Assembly: GCA_905183005.1 (NCBI GenBank)
Contig: CAJJDO010000037.1
Location: 307,140 to 371,139, forward strand
From: Paramecium pentaurelia
Taxonomy: Eukaryota > Ciliophora > Oligohymenophorea > Peniculida > Parameciidae
Length of the DNA: 64,000 bases
Direction: 5' to 3'
Positions 61,601 through 64,000 of this stretch are shown here, piece by piece (position 1 is the stretch's first letter; each line of letters opens with the position of its first letter). Under the pieces are notes generated by a model. It was not told where the DNA came from. It saw only the letters and a list, made by a program, of their open reading frames with translations, and did no database searches. A program made the position numbers and the translations under genes.

Positions 61601-64000
61601 AAAAAAATGCTTCAAAATAATTGAAACGAAACGAAGAATATAAGAAATTTTTAAATTCAAATAGAGCTTAAGCAGAACATCAATATTTGAAATTATTTGC
61701 AAAGAAAATGCTATCTAGAAAGTAAATAAATGATGTTAGAATTTATTATTTAGAAATATTTACTTAAATAGCTTATCCAGATCATTTCAAAGTTTTAGAA
61801 TTTAATAACAATATATTTTAACCACTTAAATTAAATATAGAATAGAATAATATTGACTATAAAAGATTAGCAAATTATTAATTAAAATACTTTTTGGGAA
61901 TTCTATAAATAATAAAAAACAGTATTGATTTAGGATATAATAATCTGGATGAAAATTAAAGTATTTTTTCAATATTACCAAACATTTTTGTTGCCTTAAT
62001 TTTACAATAAAGATAAGATAATAAGATTTATAAATTCAAAGATAATGAAAGTTTTGAATCTAATTTATTAAATTTAAATTAATCTATTGAAAATAATCTA
62101 TGGGTCACAACCTATTTACCAACTGCTTAACAATTATAAGAATAAAGAAAATATAAGCATAAAAATTAAGATAACGGTCGGAAATAATTTGATTAAGTAA
62201 TTAAATAAGATATTTAATTTGAACGAAATTGGATTCTTTAATTTTTGATTTGGACATTTTAATATTGTGATGATGAATTATTAAAAATGAAAATTTATTT
62301 GGAAGGTCTTTAAATTTTAAAAATTTTTAGTCTCTTAAAATTGAATCTTTAAATATTAGATTTCTTATTTGGTAAATATTAAGTAAATGAATCAAAATGT
62401 AATTCTCCAAGCTCTAGAGAACTTGATTAATTTGACTTTAATGAAATTCAAAACATTAATTAAGAAGATTAAATCAAAACGTAAAAAACTTTAGCATAGA
62501 AAACAATATTTAATGTTTTTAAGGAACCAGATGGCAATAGTTTTAGTGCTTTATTGTTTTGTTGTTTACTTTCATTAGAAAAAAGAAATAAATTAAATGA
62601 GGATTTGCTTGAAATTTTAATTTAGAATTTTCAAGCTCCTAAAAATTCAATAAATGAAATTAAAGAAGTTGAAATTATTGATGATTCAACGGAATTACAA
62701 TATTTTTCAATAATTAATGGAAATTCAAATACAGTTTAGATAATTAGCCCTAAAGAAGCATAAATTTAAACTAAAAGAGCAATTAAATTCATTCAAAATA
62801 CTAATAGGAAAGAAGAAAAAATAAAACGTATAAAATCATTTGATTAATTAAAAAGCTATTAAGAAAAAATAATTTAATAATTTGAATAATTCTTTAAACC
62901 AAATTCTTAAAAAGTTTAATACTTAAAATCATTTTAAAATATTGTTAGAAATGCAGGAGTTCATTTGGTATTCCTATAATTTTTAGTAAAACCCTAAAGT
63001 GTGTGTAGTTCTGCTGATATTGTTTAATTTTATAAGAGATTGATTTTATTTTTTGAATACTTCACAAAGGATAATTAAATTAATATAGCAATTTTAGCTT
63101 AAAAAGAGTATTTGTATAAATTGCTCGATATCATTTAAATTGATCAATTAGGAGCTGAAGATTGGTTTTATATTCCAATGAAAGTTACTAAACTTGTAGT
63201 ATAATTAATATCCACAATTCCAAAATGTGAACATGATAATTTCATAATGAATATTTTTTAGAGAATAAAAGAATTAGGAGATGAATTAATGAAAAGTTAA
63301 GAGATTTTTGTGATAACACCTAGTTTGAAAAAGCTATTCATTGAAAGGAAGAAAACTCCAAGAAAGTAAGATTAGGATGCAGTAGCTTATTTCAGTTTAA
63401 TTCAATATTTAAGAATATTAAGATGTTTAACCAAGACTTTTGAAATTCCAGCTTAACAGTCTTATGTCAATAAGCATTTGATTTTAAATTCCATTTTAAA
63501 ATCTTAATTTTTGAGAATTATATTAGAACCAGTAAATTACTATATAAAAATATTAATTCCTTAATAAGGATTAGTTAAATAGAGTGAAAATGATAGTTTA
63601 TATTATCATAGAATTAAACTACATGCTTAGTTGATAATTCTAATAACAGAGTGTTGTTAATAATACAGATTAGGAATCTAAGAAATGTAAAGAATATTAT
63701 TATATGAATAATTAAAATCAATTCTTTTACATTCAGATTCTGAATATATTGTTAAGAGAGCTTACTTATAATGTTTATTTGAATTATATATAAATAAAGC
63801 AAAAGAAGGAGGTTTTAGTAACGATACTATTGAAAGTGACGAAGTAAGAGACATTTTATCAAGAATTATAACACCTGAATTAGATTAGAGACAAATATGT
63901 TAATTTTTAGAAGGGTTGGCGAAATTAGGAAATAAAGATTAGAATAAGAAAGTCATTGAAACGGTTTTGAGAGAATAGATTACAAGATAAAAAAGAAATT
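58635..64000 (+). CDS. Second IP3R/RyR-type Ca2+ release channel, tandem paralogue (cut by window end)
   Basis: Starts MIDLPPIPTLKIEQQ at 58635 with a 22-nt intron at 58760..58781, the same position and phase as in the first copy. The frame stays open without TGA to base 64000 (1781 codons). It aligns with the first copy throughout, offset about 11.5 kb, with long nearly identical blocks interrupted by short divergent tracts, for example after the first 45 residues, around 59065-59170, near 60055-60080, and a deletion near 60530. The pore region lies beyond the window. It appears functional, not a pseudogene, as far as seen. Confidence 0.92.

Noticed and set aside
61448..61702. Minus-strand frame, with a matching one at 49979..50191
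   Set aside because: Both are antisense shadows at the same place in the two duplicated channel genes.

Overview
This is a protist nuclear window, almost certainly Paramecium macronuclear DNA. Three things show it. (1) TAA and TAG are read as glutamine throughout and only TGA ends genes. Every long frame becomes a recognisable protein only under that code. (2) Genes are cut by very short GT..AG introns; I placed about 64, nearly all 22-35 nt (one is 79 nt), and splicing them out restores frame exactly in almost every gene. (3) The DNA is very AT rich, with short gaps between many genes. Species is not decidable from sequence alone. All coding calls below use the ciliate code. Standard-code ORFs in this window are mostly fragments or shadows.

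Layout. 0-6.3 kb, mostly minus strand: an orphan with an MG.. N-terminus, a 100-aa orphan, a cGMP-dependent protein kinase (PKG) with three cyclic-nucleotide domains, and a 79-aa MGC.. protein. 6.9-13.2 kb: an ERK7/MAPK15-type kinase, an orphan, a RhoGEF with DH-PH-PX-FERM order, and another orphan. 14-20.5 kb: nucleoside hydrolase, a small orphan, an EXD2-like 3'-5' exonuclease, a C2/transmembrane protein, and a ZNF830-like zinc-finger protein. 20.9-28.6 kb: a secreted/type I membrane protein, a CFAP97-like protein, a membrane hybrid histidine kinase, and an INO80-complex NFRKB homologue. 28.6-33.2 kb: a 4.6-kb stretch with no confident gene, odd composition and a degenerate repeated motif. 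33.2-41 kb: Tctex-type dynein light chain, a coiled-coil protein with a VHS-like N-terminus, an SR splicing factor with zinc knuckle, a long coiled-coil protein, LSm6, and a tail-anchored coiled-coil protein. 41.6-46.7 kb: orphan genes and a RING/TRAF-type zinc-finger protein carrying a 208-residue polyglutamine tract encoded by 207 TAA codons plus one CAA. 47.1-64 kb: two tandem copies of a giant IP3-receptor/ryanodine-type Ca2+ release channel, the second cut by the window edge. The C-terminal part of CFAP57 lies between them, next to an assembly ambiguity (n at 56940).

Themes. Several genes belong to ciliary or membrane signalling: PKG with an acylation-type N-terminus, MAPK15, CFAP97, CFAP57, dynein light chain, Ca2+ release channels and a histidine kinase. 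Others are nuclear housekeeping: LSm6, SR factor, ZNF830, NFRKB, EXD2. No operons, CRISPR arrays, tRNA or rRNA genes or autonomous transposons were recognised. The most striking signals are the stop-codon-derived polyQ tract, the patchily homogenised tandem Ca2+ channels, the DH-PH-PX-FERM RhoGEF, the long SR-gene intron, a one-base frame break in PKG and the orphan 4.6-kb block.
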